A stretch of DNA of 64,000 nt, from assembly GCF_029961145.1 (NCBI RefSeq), contig NZ_JASBRG010000007.1, positions 2,460,189 to 2,524,188 on the forward strand. The letters run 5' to 3'. Positions 43,662-51,840 of this stretch are shown in pieces. The notes beneath the pieces are model-generated. The model made no database searches and was not told the origin of the DNA. It saw only the letters and a program-made list of their open reading frames with translations. Source of the DNA: Pinibacter soli. Its GTDB lineage: Bacteria > Bacteroidota > Bacteroidia > Chitinophagales > Chitinophagaceae. The position numbers and the translations under genes were made by a program. Every line of letters starts with the position of its first letter. The first letter of the stretch is position 1.

Positions 43662-45683
43662 GTGGGCAAAATATCAAACAAGGCCTCGTTGGCCGGACTT
43701 CTAATCGCCTTAGGAATTATTTATGGTGACATTGGTACATCTCCTCTTTACGTAATGAGCGCTATCATTGCCGGAAGACCTATTTCAGAAGACCTTATCA
43801 TCGGAAGCGTGTCCTGCATTATCTGGACGCTCACACTACAAACCACTGTTAAATACGTTATCCTCACGTTACAGGCAGATAACAAAGGTGAAGGTGGTAT
43901 CTTTTCATTATACGCACTGGTAAGACGGCAACGGAAATGGCTGGTTGTTGCCGCGATGCTAGGCGGTGCCGCGTTACTCGCCGACGGTATGATTACGCCT
44001 CCAATTACCGTTACCTCTGCCATTGAGGAGCTTGGAAGGCAGGATTTCTTCAAGCCAATTGTCGATTCCAATCCTAACATTATCATGTACATAGTGCTGG
44101 GCATCTTGTGTATGCTCTTCTTTGTACAGCAATTTGGAACGGCATCCATTGGTAAATTCTTCGGGCCGATCATGTTTGTTTGGTTCTGTATGCTGGCGGT
44201 ACTGGGGCTTTCGAAGATCTCTTTTGATTTCGACATTTTCAAAGCACTGAATCCATACTACGCTATAAAATTATTGGTAACTTATCCAAAAGGATTCTGG
44301 TTGCTAGGTGCGGTTTTCCTTTGTACCACGGGTGCGGAGGCACTGTATTCAGATCTTGGTCACTGCGGAAAATGGAACATCCGTTACTCATGGATATTCG
44401 TAAAAACCGCCCTGATCTTAAACTACCTGGGACAGGGTGCATGGCTTTTGGCAAAACATCATGGAGCTGTATTTGCGACTGAAAAGCTTTTAAAAGATTC
44501 CAAGTTCATGCTGGAGTTTCCAAACGCACAGGAACTGATCAACCCTTTCTACGGCATCATGCCGCATTGGTTCATCATTGCAGGTATCGTGATTGCCACG
44601 GCTGCTGCGATCATTGCCAGCCAGGCATTGATAAGCGGTTCATTTACGCTGATCAGTGAGGCAATGCGACTGAATCTTTGGCCAAAACTCAAAATTGTTT
44701 ACCCAACAGAAGAACGCGGGCAACTATATATTCCGGGCATTAACCTGTTGCTATTTTTGGGATGTACAGGTGTAGTATTGTACTTCCAGGAATCGAGCAA
44801 CATGGAGGCAGCCTACGGTTTGGCTATTACCATGTGCATGATCGCAACGTCTATTTTGTTTGCAAACTACCTCGTTTCCAAACGAACCCCGCCATATCTC
44901 ATTTACTTGTATCTCGTGGTGTATTTGGGAATTGAATTCGGTTTCCTTTTTGCAAATCTTGAGAAATTCCCTCACGGTGGTTTCGTTTCTTTGATCATTG
45001 CAGGAGGTTTGTTCACCATTATGTATATCTGGTTCCGCAGCAGAAAAATCAAAAACCGTTATGTGGAGTTTGTACGCATGGACCACTATATTCCACAAAT
45101 ACAGGAACTGAGCAACGACAGAACTGTTCCTAAACATGCGACTCACCTGGTGTACATGACTAGCGCGAACAATCCTAAGGAAATTGAGCATAAGATCATT
45201 TATTCAATTCTGAACAGAAAACCAAAACGCGCCGATATATACTGGTTCATTCACGTAGATACTTTGGATGATCCGTATACCTGCGAATATTCCGTTGACC
45301 ATATTATCCCGAATGATATTATCAGGGTAGAATTCCGTTTAGGCTTTAGAATTGAGCCGCGCATCAACTTAATGTTCCGTAAAGTAGTGGCGGATCTTGT
45401 TGCCAACAAAGAAGTGAACATCACCAGCCGCTATGAAAGTCTTGAAAGAAACAATGTGGTGGGCGATTTCCAATTCATTGTTATGGAAAAATATTTAAGT
45501 CAGGATAATGAATTGCCAATCGTGGAGCGCATTATTATGAAGTTGTATTTCTGGGTGAAAGAAGTCAGTCTTTCTGAGGAAAGAGGCTTCGGTCTTGACT
45601 CGGCAAGCGTAACAGTTGAAAAGTTCCCGTTGATCGTATCCCCAGTTACGAACTTGCGATTGAAAAGAATTGAGATGGACTGA
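43662..45683 (+). CDS. kup: Kup-type low-affinity potassium transporter
   Basis: 673 residues from a GTG start. Twelve predicted helices fill about the first 450 residues, opening with LIALGIIYGDIGTSPLYV, then GEGGIFSLYALVRR and TTGAEALYSDLGHCGKWNIR, all Kup/HAK/KT hallmarks. A hydrophilic C-terminal region (about 460-673, RMDHYIPQIQELSNDRTVP and on) faces the cytosol. It takes up K+ with protons across the inner membrane. No nearer ATG keeps the conserved N-terminus. Followed by an intrinsic terminator at 45710. Confidence 0.95.
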   Translation: MGKISNKASLAGLLIALGIIYGDIGTSPLYVMSAIIAGRPISEDLIIGSVSCIIWTLTLQTTVKYVILTLQADNKGEGGIFSLYALVRRQRKWLVVAAMLGGAALLADGMITPPITVTSAIEELGRQDFFKPIVDSNPNIIMYIVLGILCMLFFVQQFGTASIGKFFGPIMFVWFCMLAVLGLSKISFDFDIFKALNPYYAIKLLVTYPKGFWLLGAVFLCTTGAEALYSDLGHCGKWNIRYSWIFVKTALILNYLGQGAWLLAKHHGAVFATEKLLKDSKFMLEFPNAQELINPFYGIMPHWFIIAGIVIATAAAIIASQALISGSFTLISEAMRLNLWPKLKIVYPTEERGQLYIPGINLLLFLGCTGVVLYFQESSNMEAAYGLAITMCMIATSILFANYLVSKRTPPYLIYLYLVVYLGIEFGFLFANLEKFPHGGFVSLIIAGGLFTIMYIWFRSRKIKNRYVEFVRMDHYIPQIQELSNDRTVPKHATHLVYMTSANNPKEIEHKIIYSILNRKPKRADIYWFIHVDTLDDPYTCEYSVDHIIPNDIIRVEFRLGFRIEPRINLMFRKVVADLVANKEVNITSRYESLERNNVVGDFQFIVMEKYLSQDNELPIVERIIMKLYFWVKEVSLSEERGFGLDSASVTVEKFPLIVSPVTNLRLKRIEMD

Positions 45684-45709
45684 ACTGATGGAGAGTTGAG
45701 CGTTATTTG

Positions 45710-45736
45710 AAAAGTTGGGCCCTTGGTCCAACTTTT
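45710..45736 (+). terminator. Intrinsic terminator of kup
   Basis: A 9-bp stem AAAAGTTGG (45710-45718) with CCAACTTTT (45728-45736), 9-base loop, T-run. Confidence 0.88.
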
Positions 45737-45805
45737 TTGTTTTGCGTAACGTTAATATTTACAGATGAAAAATTTACTATTTTGAAATAACTAACAGACC
45801 ACTTA

Positions 45806-46594
45806 TTGAGCCACATCATTATTTATATAGCGGGGGGCATTATTTTACTTTCTATTCTCGGATATTTTTTCCAGGAAAAATTCATTTTCAAACCAGAAAA
45901 GCTAAAGAAAGACTTTGTTTTCAAATATGATGTTCCTTTTCGCGAATTAAACTTTGATATCGCTCACGGTGTACTGATAAACGGTTTGCATTTTTACCGG
46001 AAGGACCCCAAAGGTTTGATCCTCTATTTACACGGCAACAGCCGAAGTATAAAGGGCTGGGCCAAACGCGCAAAAGACTTTTACCGGTATGACTATGATG
46101 TCGTGTTGATCGATTATCGGGGGTTTGGAAAAAGTACAGGCAAGCGAAGTGAATCAGAAATGCTGAGCGATGTGCAGTTTGTGTACTCGGCTCTTGCCAA
46201 ACAATTTGCGGAGCACCACATCATCGTTTATGGAAGAAGCATTGGCAGCGGCTTTGCGGCAAAGATCGCATCTGATAATAAGCCGCGCTATCTGATCCTC
46301 GATGCGCCATACTACAATTTCACAAGAGTGGTGAAGCGCTTTCTTCCAATTTTGCCGGTGAGCATTGTACTGCGATATCATTTGCGTATTGATAAATGGA
46401 TTCGATACGTAAACTGCCACACGTACATTTTACATGGCACAAAAGACAGATTGATCCCCATAAGGCACAGCGAAAAACTCCAGGAAATCAGCCCCAACAA
46501 AATCACGCTGATACGCATTGTAGGCGGCGGACACAACAACCTGCCCTCTTTTGATGAGTACCATAATTTCATTCGGGATATTTTGAAATATTAG
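45806..46594 (+). CDS. Membrane-anchored alpha/beta hydrolase, copy 1
   Basis: 262 residues from a TTG start, the only start that keeps the N-terminal membrane anchor (HIIIYIAGGIILLSILGYFF). Alpha/beta hydrolase of the YqkD/BAAT-like group: oxyanion region LILYLHGNSRSIKGWAKRAK, nucleophile elbow YGRSIGSGFA (Ser of GRSIG), Asp in GTKDRLIPIRHSEK, and His in VGGGHNNLPSFDEY. Substrate unknown; probably an esterase or peptidase-like enzyme at the inner membrane. The neighbour at 46736 is a paralogue. Confidence 0.87.
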   Translation: MSHIIIYIAGGIILLSILGYFFQEKFIFKPEKLKKDFVFKYDVPFRELNFDIAHGVLINGLHFYRKDPKGLILYLHGNSRSIKGWAKRAKDFYRYDYDVVLIDYRGFGKSTGKRSESEMLSDVQFVYSALAKQFAEHHIIVYGRSIGSGFAAKIASDNKPRYLILDAPYYNFTRVVKRFLPILPVSIVLRYHLRIDKWIRYVNCHTYILHGTKDRLIPIRHSEKLQEISPNKITLIRIVGGGHNNLPSFDEYHNFIRDILKY

Positions 46595-46718
46595 TCCAAT
46601 TTGAAAATTTGAAAATGTGGGAATATGAAAATTCATTTAATGCGAGATGCCTGATTTCCATTCCTAATTCTAAACTTAATATCATTTTCAAATTTTCAAA
46701 TCCTCAAATTTTCAAATA
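46594..46718. repeat. Tandem-word inverted repeat (TTTGAAAA class)
   Basis: Left arm 46595-46640 directly after the TAG stop (TCCAATTTGAAAATTTGA and on). Right arm 46683-46718 (CATTTTCAAATTTTCAAATC and on). It shares its entry sequence with the repeat at 24649. Confidence 0.82.
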
Positions 46719-46723
46719 GCCCC

Positions 46724-46731
46724 TATTTTTG
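46724..46731 (+). promoter_or_regulatory. Promoter -7 box, near-leaderless, for hydrolase copy 2
   Basis: TATTTTTG followed by C, exact TAnnTTTG, ending four bases before the ATG at 46736. Confidence 0.55.
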
Positions 46732-46735
46732 CAAA

Positions 46736-47542
46736 ATGAGAGGACCAGTTTTCAAATGGATCAAAATTATCATCATAGTGTATTGCGCTATTGGTATCGC
46801 TTTTTATTATTTGCAGGATCAGATTCTTTTTCATCCTGAAAGAAAAGCTAAGAACGAAGCATACAATTTCGATATTCCGCATAGGGAAGTGAACATTGCT
46901 TACGATACGGCTTCTAACCTCAACATCATTCAATTCACAACAAAGGACAGCATTGCGAAAGGCGTGGTGCTGTATTTTCATGGCAATAAAAAGAACATCA
47001 GCTGGTACGCCAAATTCGCTCCCAACTTCACCAAAAATGGTTACGAAGTCTGGATGATCGATTATCCTGGGTTTGGAAAAAGCACAGGCAAGATGTCAGA
47101 ACAACGCCTTTATGACTATGCGCTGCAGTTATATAAATTGGCGCGTACAAAATATGGAAAGGACAGCATTATCATTTATGGCAAAAGCATGGGCACGGGT
47201 GTTGCGGCGCAGCTGGCTTCCATCAGGGATTGCAAACGATTAATTTTAGAAACTCCGTACTCAAGCATGCGTGGACTAGTGCAAACATATTTTTTTATGT
47301 ATCCGCTAAAAAATATGTTGCATTATAATTTGCCTACGTATGAATATTTGCAAAAAGTTATTGACCCGGTAACAATATTTCACGGCACGGATGATCGCGT
47401 AATAACTTATAGAAACGCATCTAAGCTGAAGCCTTTTTTAAAACCAGGTGATGAATTTGTAACCATCAAAGGGGCAAGCCATAACAACCTTAATGACTAT
47501 CCTTTGTTTCACGAGAAGTTAGACTCTTTGCTAAGGCAATGA
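46736..47542 (+). CDS. Membrane-anchored alpha/beta hydrolase, copy 2
   Basis: 268 residues, paralogue of the gene at 45806. N-terminal anchor (IIIIVYCAIGIAFYYLQ), LFHPERKAKNEAYNFDIPHR, oxyanion region VLYFHGNKKNISWYAKFA, elbow IIYGKSMGTGVAAQLA, Asp in GTDDRVITYRNASK, His in KGASHNNLNDYP. The catalytic triad is complete. The two copies are separated by a repeat and a separate promoter box, so they can be controlled independently. Substrate unknown. Confidence 0.88.
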   Translation: MRGPVFKWIKIIIIVYCAIGIAFYYLQDQILFHPERKAKNEAYNFDIPHREVNIAYDTASNLNIIQFTTKDSIAKGVVLYFHGNKKNISWYAKFAPNFTKNGYEVWMIDYPGFGKSTGKMSEQRLYDYALQLYKLARTKYGKDSIIIYGKSMGTGVAAQLASIRDCKRLILETPYSSMRGLVQTYFFMYPLKNMLHYNLPTYEYLQKVIDPVTIFHGTDDRVITYRNASKLKPFLKPGDEFVTIKGASHNNLNDYPLFHEKLDSLLRQ

Positions 47543-47638
47543 TTGAATAAACGAATGGACTGAATAAACTGAGTGTTTATTTTTCGATTTTGCACTATGT
47601 CAATCGACCACTCAGTCTATTCAATTTATTCAGTTATT
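47541..47638. repeat. Tandem-word inverted repeat (CTGAATAAA class), convergent spacer
   Basis: Left arm 47541-47575 (TTGAATAAACGAATGGACTG, AATAAACTGAG). Right arm 47604-47638 (CACTCAGTCTATTCAATTTA, TTCAGTTATT). Each arm starts at the stop codon of its own gene. Confidence 0.75.
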
Positions 47639-48581
47639 ATTCCCCATTCACTTCCACCACAAACGACTTTTTATTCTTCTTTATCTTCTCTGGCACGGCG
47701 GAAATGATCTCACTTTTTAGCGCATCAATAAGTCTTTTCTTCACAAAATCGCGGTGAACGACCAAGCTCACTTCACGCATAGGTGAAGGGTTGCGGAAAT
47801 GTCTTAGCAATTGTAATTGCTTTGGTGACATATCTGTTGTAGCTAGTTCCGGAAGAATGGTTATACCTTCGTTTACCTCAACCATTCTCCTTAACGTTTC
47901 GATGCTTCCCGCTTCGTATTTGAAACTATGTTGTAGCTCGCTTTGTTTCCGGAGGTCGCAAAGATTTACAATCTGCGATCTAAAGCAATGTCCTTCTTCC
48001 ATCAACCAAAGTTTATCGACAGCGATATCGTTTGGCTGAATAACTGTCTTTTTAAACAAATCGTTCTTTTTGGAAACGTAGGCCAGCAACTCCTCGTAGA
48101 ATAAAGGATATTCTTTAATACCATTTTCGTGCAAAGGTGTAACAAGAATACCAACGTCTATGCGGCTTTCTTTCAAACGTGAAACCATCACTTCCGTCAT
48201 CATTTCGTTTACAACCAGTTTAATCTGTGGAAATTTTTTACTGAATCCTTTTACAAAAAGCGGCAAGAGATATGGCGCTAAAGTTGGAATAATACCAATG
48301 CGCAACTCACCGGTCAATATGCCTTTCTTTTGCTGAACAATCTCCTGTATTACATTTTTCTCAGCGATGATCTTCCTTGCTTGCGCAAGAATATCAACGC
48401 CCGCTTCTGTTGGAACAACGGGCTGTTTGCTGCGATCGAAAATTTTTACGCCTAATTCGGTTTCAAGTTTTTGAACCTGCATACTGAGTGTTGGCTGTGT
48501 TACAAAACATGCATCGGCTGCAGCGGCAAAATGGCGAAAATTATCTACCGCCACGAGGTATTCTAATTGCGTGAAAGTCAT
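47637..48581 (-). CDS. oxyR: OxyR-type LysR regulator of the peroxide response
   Basis: 314 residues. N-terminal winged helix (FTQLEYLVAVDNFRHFAAAA, VTQPTLSMQVQKLE) and a LysR effector domain. The segment LMEEGHCFRSQIVNLC puts cysteines at 199 and 208, the same numbers as the redox pair of E. coli OxyR (GHCLRDQALGFC), so this should be a true H2O2 sensor. Targets are not in the window: no catalase or peroxiredoxin gene is adjacent. The promoter box overlaps the region just before the ATG, so the transcript is nearly leaderless. Confidence 0.93.
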   Translation of the reverse strand: MTFTQLEYLVAVDNFRHFAAAADACFVTQPTLSMQVQKLETELGVKIFDRSKQPVVPTEAGVDILAQARKIIAEKNVIQEIVQQKKGILTGELRIGIIPTLAPYLLPLFVKGFSKKFPQIKLVVNEMMTEVMVSRLKESRIDVGILVTPLHENGIKEYPLFYEELLAYVSKKNDLFKKTVIQPNDIAVDKLWLMEEGHCFRSQIVNLCDLRKQSELQHSFKYEAGSIETLRRMVEVNEGITILPELATTDMSPKQLQLLRHFRNPSPMREVSLVVHRDFVKKRLIDALKSEIISAVPEKIKKNKKSFVVEVNGE

Positions 48582-48585
48582 GCAG

Positions 48586-48593
48586 CAAAGATA
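48586..48593 (-). promoter_or_regulatory. Promoter -7 box for oxyR, near-leaderless
   Basis: TATCTTTG on the minus strand followed by C, exact TAnnTTTG, ending four bases before the oxyR ATG. Confidence 0.55.
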
Positions 48594-48700
48594 GATAGCG
48601 TTGATGAAGATTAAAAATCAATAAATTTCATTTATGAAGTAAAAATCAAACGTCAAACAGGAACTCGCTGCGTTTTCAATTCGCCCCTACAGCACGCCCA

Positions 48701-48726
48701 TTTTTCAACTTTCAATTTTCAATTTC
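48701..48726. repeat. Single tandem-word arm (TTGAAAA class) forming the ldcA 3' end
   Basis: On the minus strand the coding end GAAATTGAAAATTGAAAG gives Glu-Ile-Glu-Asn and the TGA stop from repeat words. No inverse arm is seen before oxyR. Confidence 0.65.
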
Positions 48727-49629
48727 TCTAAGTTTCACCTCACTTTCATCCACCCTCAACTCATACTCCACTCCTACTTTCAGCGCATAGTTTTTCGTGT
48801 CATGGCTTACAGGAAAATCAAAGCAGATGGGATATTTATAGGCTTTTACAACGTCGTGAATAATTTCAAAAACAGTTTTACCGAACGGTCTTGTGGTGTC
48901 CTTCATATCATTAAAGCTGCCAATGATCAATCCTGCAAGGTCATCCAACTTACCGGCACGCTTCAGCTGGAGCATCATTCTGTCGATATTGTAAGTATAC
49001 TCGCCAATATCTTCAATAAAAAGAATTCTGTTTTTGGTTTTGACCTCAGATTTTGAACCGATCAAATGTACCAGCAATGCGAGATTCCCACCGACCAATT
49101 CGCCACTTGCTTTTCCTGTTTTGTTGAACTCATGAGCAGGACAAGCATACTGCATAGCCTTGCCTTCCAACGTTTCTTTTAGTGAAAGAACGTATTCACT
49201 TTTATAACCTTCATCGTTGAAAGCTGCCGCCATTGGCGAATGGATAGATGCAATTTTGTAATTCGTATGAATGTGGGAATGAAATACTGTAATATCACTG
49301 AACCCAATGATCCATTTTGGATACTTCTCGAACTGCCGGAAATCAATGTCGTCAATTATCCTGCTAACACCATATCCGCCCCGGCCGCAAAGAATGGCTT
49401 TTACTTCCTTGTCATCAAGCATTTGTTGAAAATCATTCAGACGTTCTTCATCTGTGCCTGAAAAATAATTGACAGAATCGCCTCCAAGTGTTTTTCCTAC
49501 TTTGACTTTGTAACCCCATTGCAACAATGTGTTGATACAAACTTCTGCTTTTTCATATGGCATGTATCCAGCTGGACAAACGATGCCTATTGTATCTCCG
49601 GGATTTAAATAAGGAGGAATGGTAGTCAT
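48712..49629 (-). CDS. ldcA: LD-carboxypeptidase (peptidase family S66)
   Basis: A 305-residue enzyme that removes the terminal D-Ala from murein tetrapeptides in recycling. Seen: GDTIGIVCPAGYM at the N-terminus, CGRGGYGVSRIIDDIDF, the nucleophile Ser in IIGFSDITVFHSH, and SGELVGGNLALLVHLIGS and LFIEDIGEYTYNIDRM further on. The start at 49629 fits the family; the frame extends to 49665 only through a repeat arm. The final residues IEN and the stop are also repeat-encoded. Cytosolic by lack of a signal peptide. Confidence 0.92.
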   Translation of the reverse strand: MTTIPPYLNPGDTIGIVCPAGYMPYEKAEVCINTLLQWGYKVKVGKTLGGDSVNYFSGTDEERLNDFQQMLDDKEVKAILCGRGGYGVSRIIDDIDFRQFEKYPKWIIGFSDITVFHSHIHTNYKIASIHSPMAAAFNDEGYKSEYVLSLKETLEGKAMQYACPAHEFNKTGKASGELVGGNLALLVHLIGSKSEVKTKNRILFIEDIGEYTYNIDRMMLQLKRAGKLDDLAGLIIGSFNDMKDTTRPFGKTVFEIIHDVVKAYKYPICFDFPVSHDTKNYALKVGVEYELRVDESEVKLREIEN

Positions 49630-49631
49630 AA

Positions 49632-49722
49632 TAACTGAATAATTGAATAACTGAGTTGTTGCCAATTAATTGCGAGTCCAAAATAAGAACATTTCAGTTA
49701 TTCAGCTATTCAGTTAATCAGT
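49632..49722. repeat. Tandem-word inverted repeat (TAACTGAA class) in the ldcA leader
   Basis: Left arm 49631-49656 (ATAACTGAATAATTGAATAA). Right arm 49692-49722 (TTTCAGTTATTCAGCTATTC and on). It abuts the ldcA ATG, so the transcript would carry the hairpin in its 5' leader. Confidence 0.75.
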
Positions 49723-49726
49723 CTGT

Positions 49727-49769
49727 TAAAAAAAGATCCGTTGAACGCAAGTGGCCGCGCTCAACGGAT
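49727..49769 (-). terminator. Intrinsic terminator of the gene at 49848
   Basis: Stem ATCCGTTGA (49736-49744) with TCAACGGAT (49761-49769), extended by CGC/GCG after one mismatch. On the minus strand a run of seven or more T follows. Confidence 0.85.
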
Positions 49770-49847
49770 ACATGGAATTCCATAGTGGTCGTTATCAAAG
49801 TAATCAGATTTTAGAAAAAGAAGACGCCAACACAGAGCTGGTTATCT

Positions 49848-50168
49848 TTACTGTTGTAGTTTAATTTCACCTACATCAGTCGGTTGGCCTTCGGTTACAT
49901 TCACATCTTCTTTCGCTATATTTTTATAAGGAGGTTTGGCTTCTATAATTACGCGATACGTTCCAGGTTTGGCATTTGTAATTTGAAATGTGCCACCTTG
50001 TATTGCCGCTCTCAGCGTATCACTGCTTGATAATGCCCATGCACGCACTGCGCCTTCAGATGGACTAACTGTTCCTTTAATAGCACCATTTTGTACGGTA
50101 TAGAAAGAAAACAATCCCGCTACACCAATACCCAATAATCCCAATTTCAATTTTGTGAGTTGTTTCAT
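49848..50168 (-). CDS. Small secreted carboxypeptidase-regulatory-like protein
   Basis: 106 residues: a hydrophobic N-terminal signal or anchor (KLGLLGIGVAGLFSFY) and one carboxypeptidase-regulatory-like beta-sandwich (GAIKGTVSPSEGAVRAWA, GGTFQITNAKPGTYRVIIEA, VNVTEGQPTDVGEIKL). Such domains often sit at the front of SusC proteins; here it is a free-standing protein. Probably periplasmic or membrane-tethered; role unknown. It has its own terminator. Confidence 0.78.
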   Translation of the reverse strand: MKQLTKLKLGLLGIGVAGLFSFYTVQNGAIKGTVSPSEGAVRAWALSSSDTLRAAIQGGTFQITNAKPGTYRVIIEAKPPYKNIAKEDVNVTEGQPTDVGEIKLQQ

Positions 50169-50380
50169 AACAATCGAATTTTTGATAGAAAATTAATTTA
50201 GTTTTTACTCTTTCTACGTCGGGATGCGTATAGCTTTTTATTGGGGGGAACCAACCTAAAACAAGGACTGTGCCGAATAAGGCACGCCTATGCCAGAGTT
50301 ATATACACTTTGGGCATTAAAGACTATTTTATGATTTCTTTAAATTTTCGGTTACTCATTCCCAGGGAGTTAGAGAGAGC

Positions 50381-50540
50381 ACGCATATGACGCGGATTAG
50401 ATGGATTTACACGGATTTTTCCGATGATCACCGTCGTTTATTTGTGCAGACTTTCAGTCATTCAACATATCAGTTATTCAGTTTACTCGGGTATTCAGTT
50501 ATTGATCCGTGTAAATCAGTCCAATCAGCGTCATCTGCGT
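50381..50540. repeat. Long imperfect inverted repeat in the 441-bp spacer before tgt
   Basis: Arms of 36 bp (50381-50416 and 50505-50540) share words such as GATGACGC, GGATTAGA, GGATTTACACGGAT with about six mismatches. Between them are TTCAGTTA-class arms (about 50452-50503). A GAATTAG-class arm follows at 50549-50577. From 50169 to 50380 I see no gene. Confidence 0.72.
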
Positions 50541-50583
50541 GCCGATCCCTAATTCCTAATTTCTAATTCCTGATTCCTTTAAC

Positions 50584-50591
50584 TATTTTTG
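50584..50591 (+). promoter_or_regulatory. Promoter -7 box for tgt
   Basis: TATTTTTG followed by C, exact TAnnTTTG, 18 bases before the tgt ATG. Confidence 0.55.
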
Positions 50592-50609
50592 CCCGCTTAA
50601 CAAGTACAC

Positions 50610-51749
50610 ATGGCGGCTTTAACATTTGATCTTCAAACGACAGACAGCGCTTCAAAAGCGAGGGCAGGAAAAATAACAACGGATCACGGTGAAATTCTTA
50701 CACCGATATTCATGCCCGTGGGCACGGTCGGCAGCGTGAAGGCTGTTACCCAAAAGCAGTTGTATGAAGATGTAAAAGCGCAGATCATTCTTGGAAATAC
50801 GTACCATTTATATTTACGTCCAACACTTGATGTGCTTGAAAGCGCCGGAGGCCTGCATAAATTCAATGGCTGGCACAAACCAATTCTTACAGATAGCGGT
50901 GGCTACCAGGTTTTTTCTTTGGCAAACAACAGAAAGATCAAGGAGGAAGGTGTTATTTTTCAAAGTCATATTGATGGATCGAAACACTTGTTTTCTCCGG
51001 AACGTGTGATGGATATCCAGCGCACAATTGGCGGAGATATCATTATGGCATTTGACGAATGCCCACCTTACCCGAGTGACACCAAATATGCCAAGACCTC
51101 CATGGAGCTTACGCATCGATGGCTCGACAGATGTTTTACGCAATTCAACAACACCCCTGACAAATATGGTTACACGCAAAATCTGTTTCCGATTGTACAG
51201 GGCAGTACCTACAAAGACCTTCGCAAAGCATCGTCTGAATACATTGCATCGAAAGGCGCTACGGGCAATGCTATCGGCGGCCTTAGCGTAGGTGAACCGG
51301 AAGAAATGATGTATGAGATCTGTGCGCTTTGCTGCGACCATTTACCGGTTGACAAACCTCGCTACTTAATGGGTGTGGGCACACCATGGAACATTCTTGA
51401 AAATATCGCTTTGGGTGTGGATATGTTCGACTGTGTAATGCCTACACGCAATGGCCGCAACGCGATGCTCTTTACTTCCAAAGGTGTGATCAACATTGAC
51501 AATAAAAAATGGGAAAAAGATTTTTCTCCTATTGACGACGGCATTGATTGCGATACGAGTAATTACTACTCAAAAGCCTACTTGCGCCATCTTATTAAAT
51601 CGAAAGAAATTTTGGGACTAACGATCGCGAGTGTTCATAATCTTGCTTTTTACCTGCACCTTGTAACCGAAGCCCGCAAACATATTCAACAAGGCGATTT
51701 TGTGAGTTGGAAAAATGAGCAGGTGGAATTATTGAAAACAAGATTGTAA
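50610..51749 (+). CDS. tgt: Queuine/preQ1 tRNA-ribosyltransferase with a reduced zinc site
   Basis: A 379-residue TIM-barrel enzyme that exchanges guanine 34 for a queuosine precursor in tRNAs with GUN anticodons. Catalytic residues are present: D95 in TDSGGYQVFS and the nucleophile D274 in GVDMFDCVMPTRNGRN, with GGLSVGEPEEMMYE for the base. The zinc region reads GIDCDTSNYYSKAYLRHL where the classic form is CDCYTCKNYSRAYL. Only C314 and H343 of the four ligands (three Cys, one His) remain; the other two positions are Ile and Ser. The remainder is standard. Confidence 0.95.
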   Translation: MAALTFDLQTTDSASKARAGKITTDHGEILTPIFMPVGTVGSVKAVTQKQLYEDVKAQIILGNTYHLYLRPTLDVLESAGGLHKFNGWHKPILTDSGGYQVFSLANNRKIKEEGVIFQSHIDGSKHLFSPERVMDIQRTIGGDIIMAFDECPPYPSDTKYAKTSMELTHRWLDRCFTQFNNTPDKYGYTQNLFPIVQGSTYKDLRKASSEYIASKGATGNAIGGLSVGEPEEMMYEICALCCDHLPVDKPRYLMGVGTPWNILENIALGVDMFDCVMPTRNGRNAMLFTSKGVINIDNKKWEKDFSPIDDGIDCDTSNYYSKAYLRHLIKSKEILGLTIASVHNLAFYLHLVTEARKHIQQGDFVSWKNEQVELLKTRL

Positions 51750-51840
51750 TTCATGAAAGGTGAATCGTGAACGTGGCATTCCAATTATGTACAAACTTAT
51801 TATTGGGTGATCCATTTCACGTTTCACCATTCACGATTCT
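51750..51840. repeat. Tandem-word inverted repeat (GTGAATC class), convergent spacer
   Basis: Left arm 51757-51778 (GAAAGGTGAATCGTGAACGT). Right arm 51812-51840 (CATTTCACGTTTCACCATTC). Each arm begins at the stop of its own gene. Confidence 0.75.
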
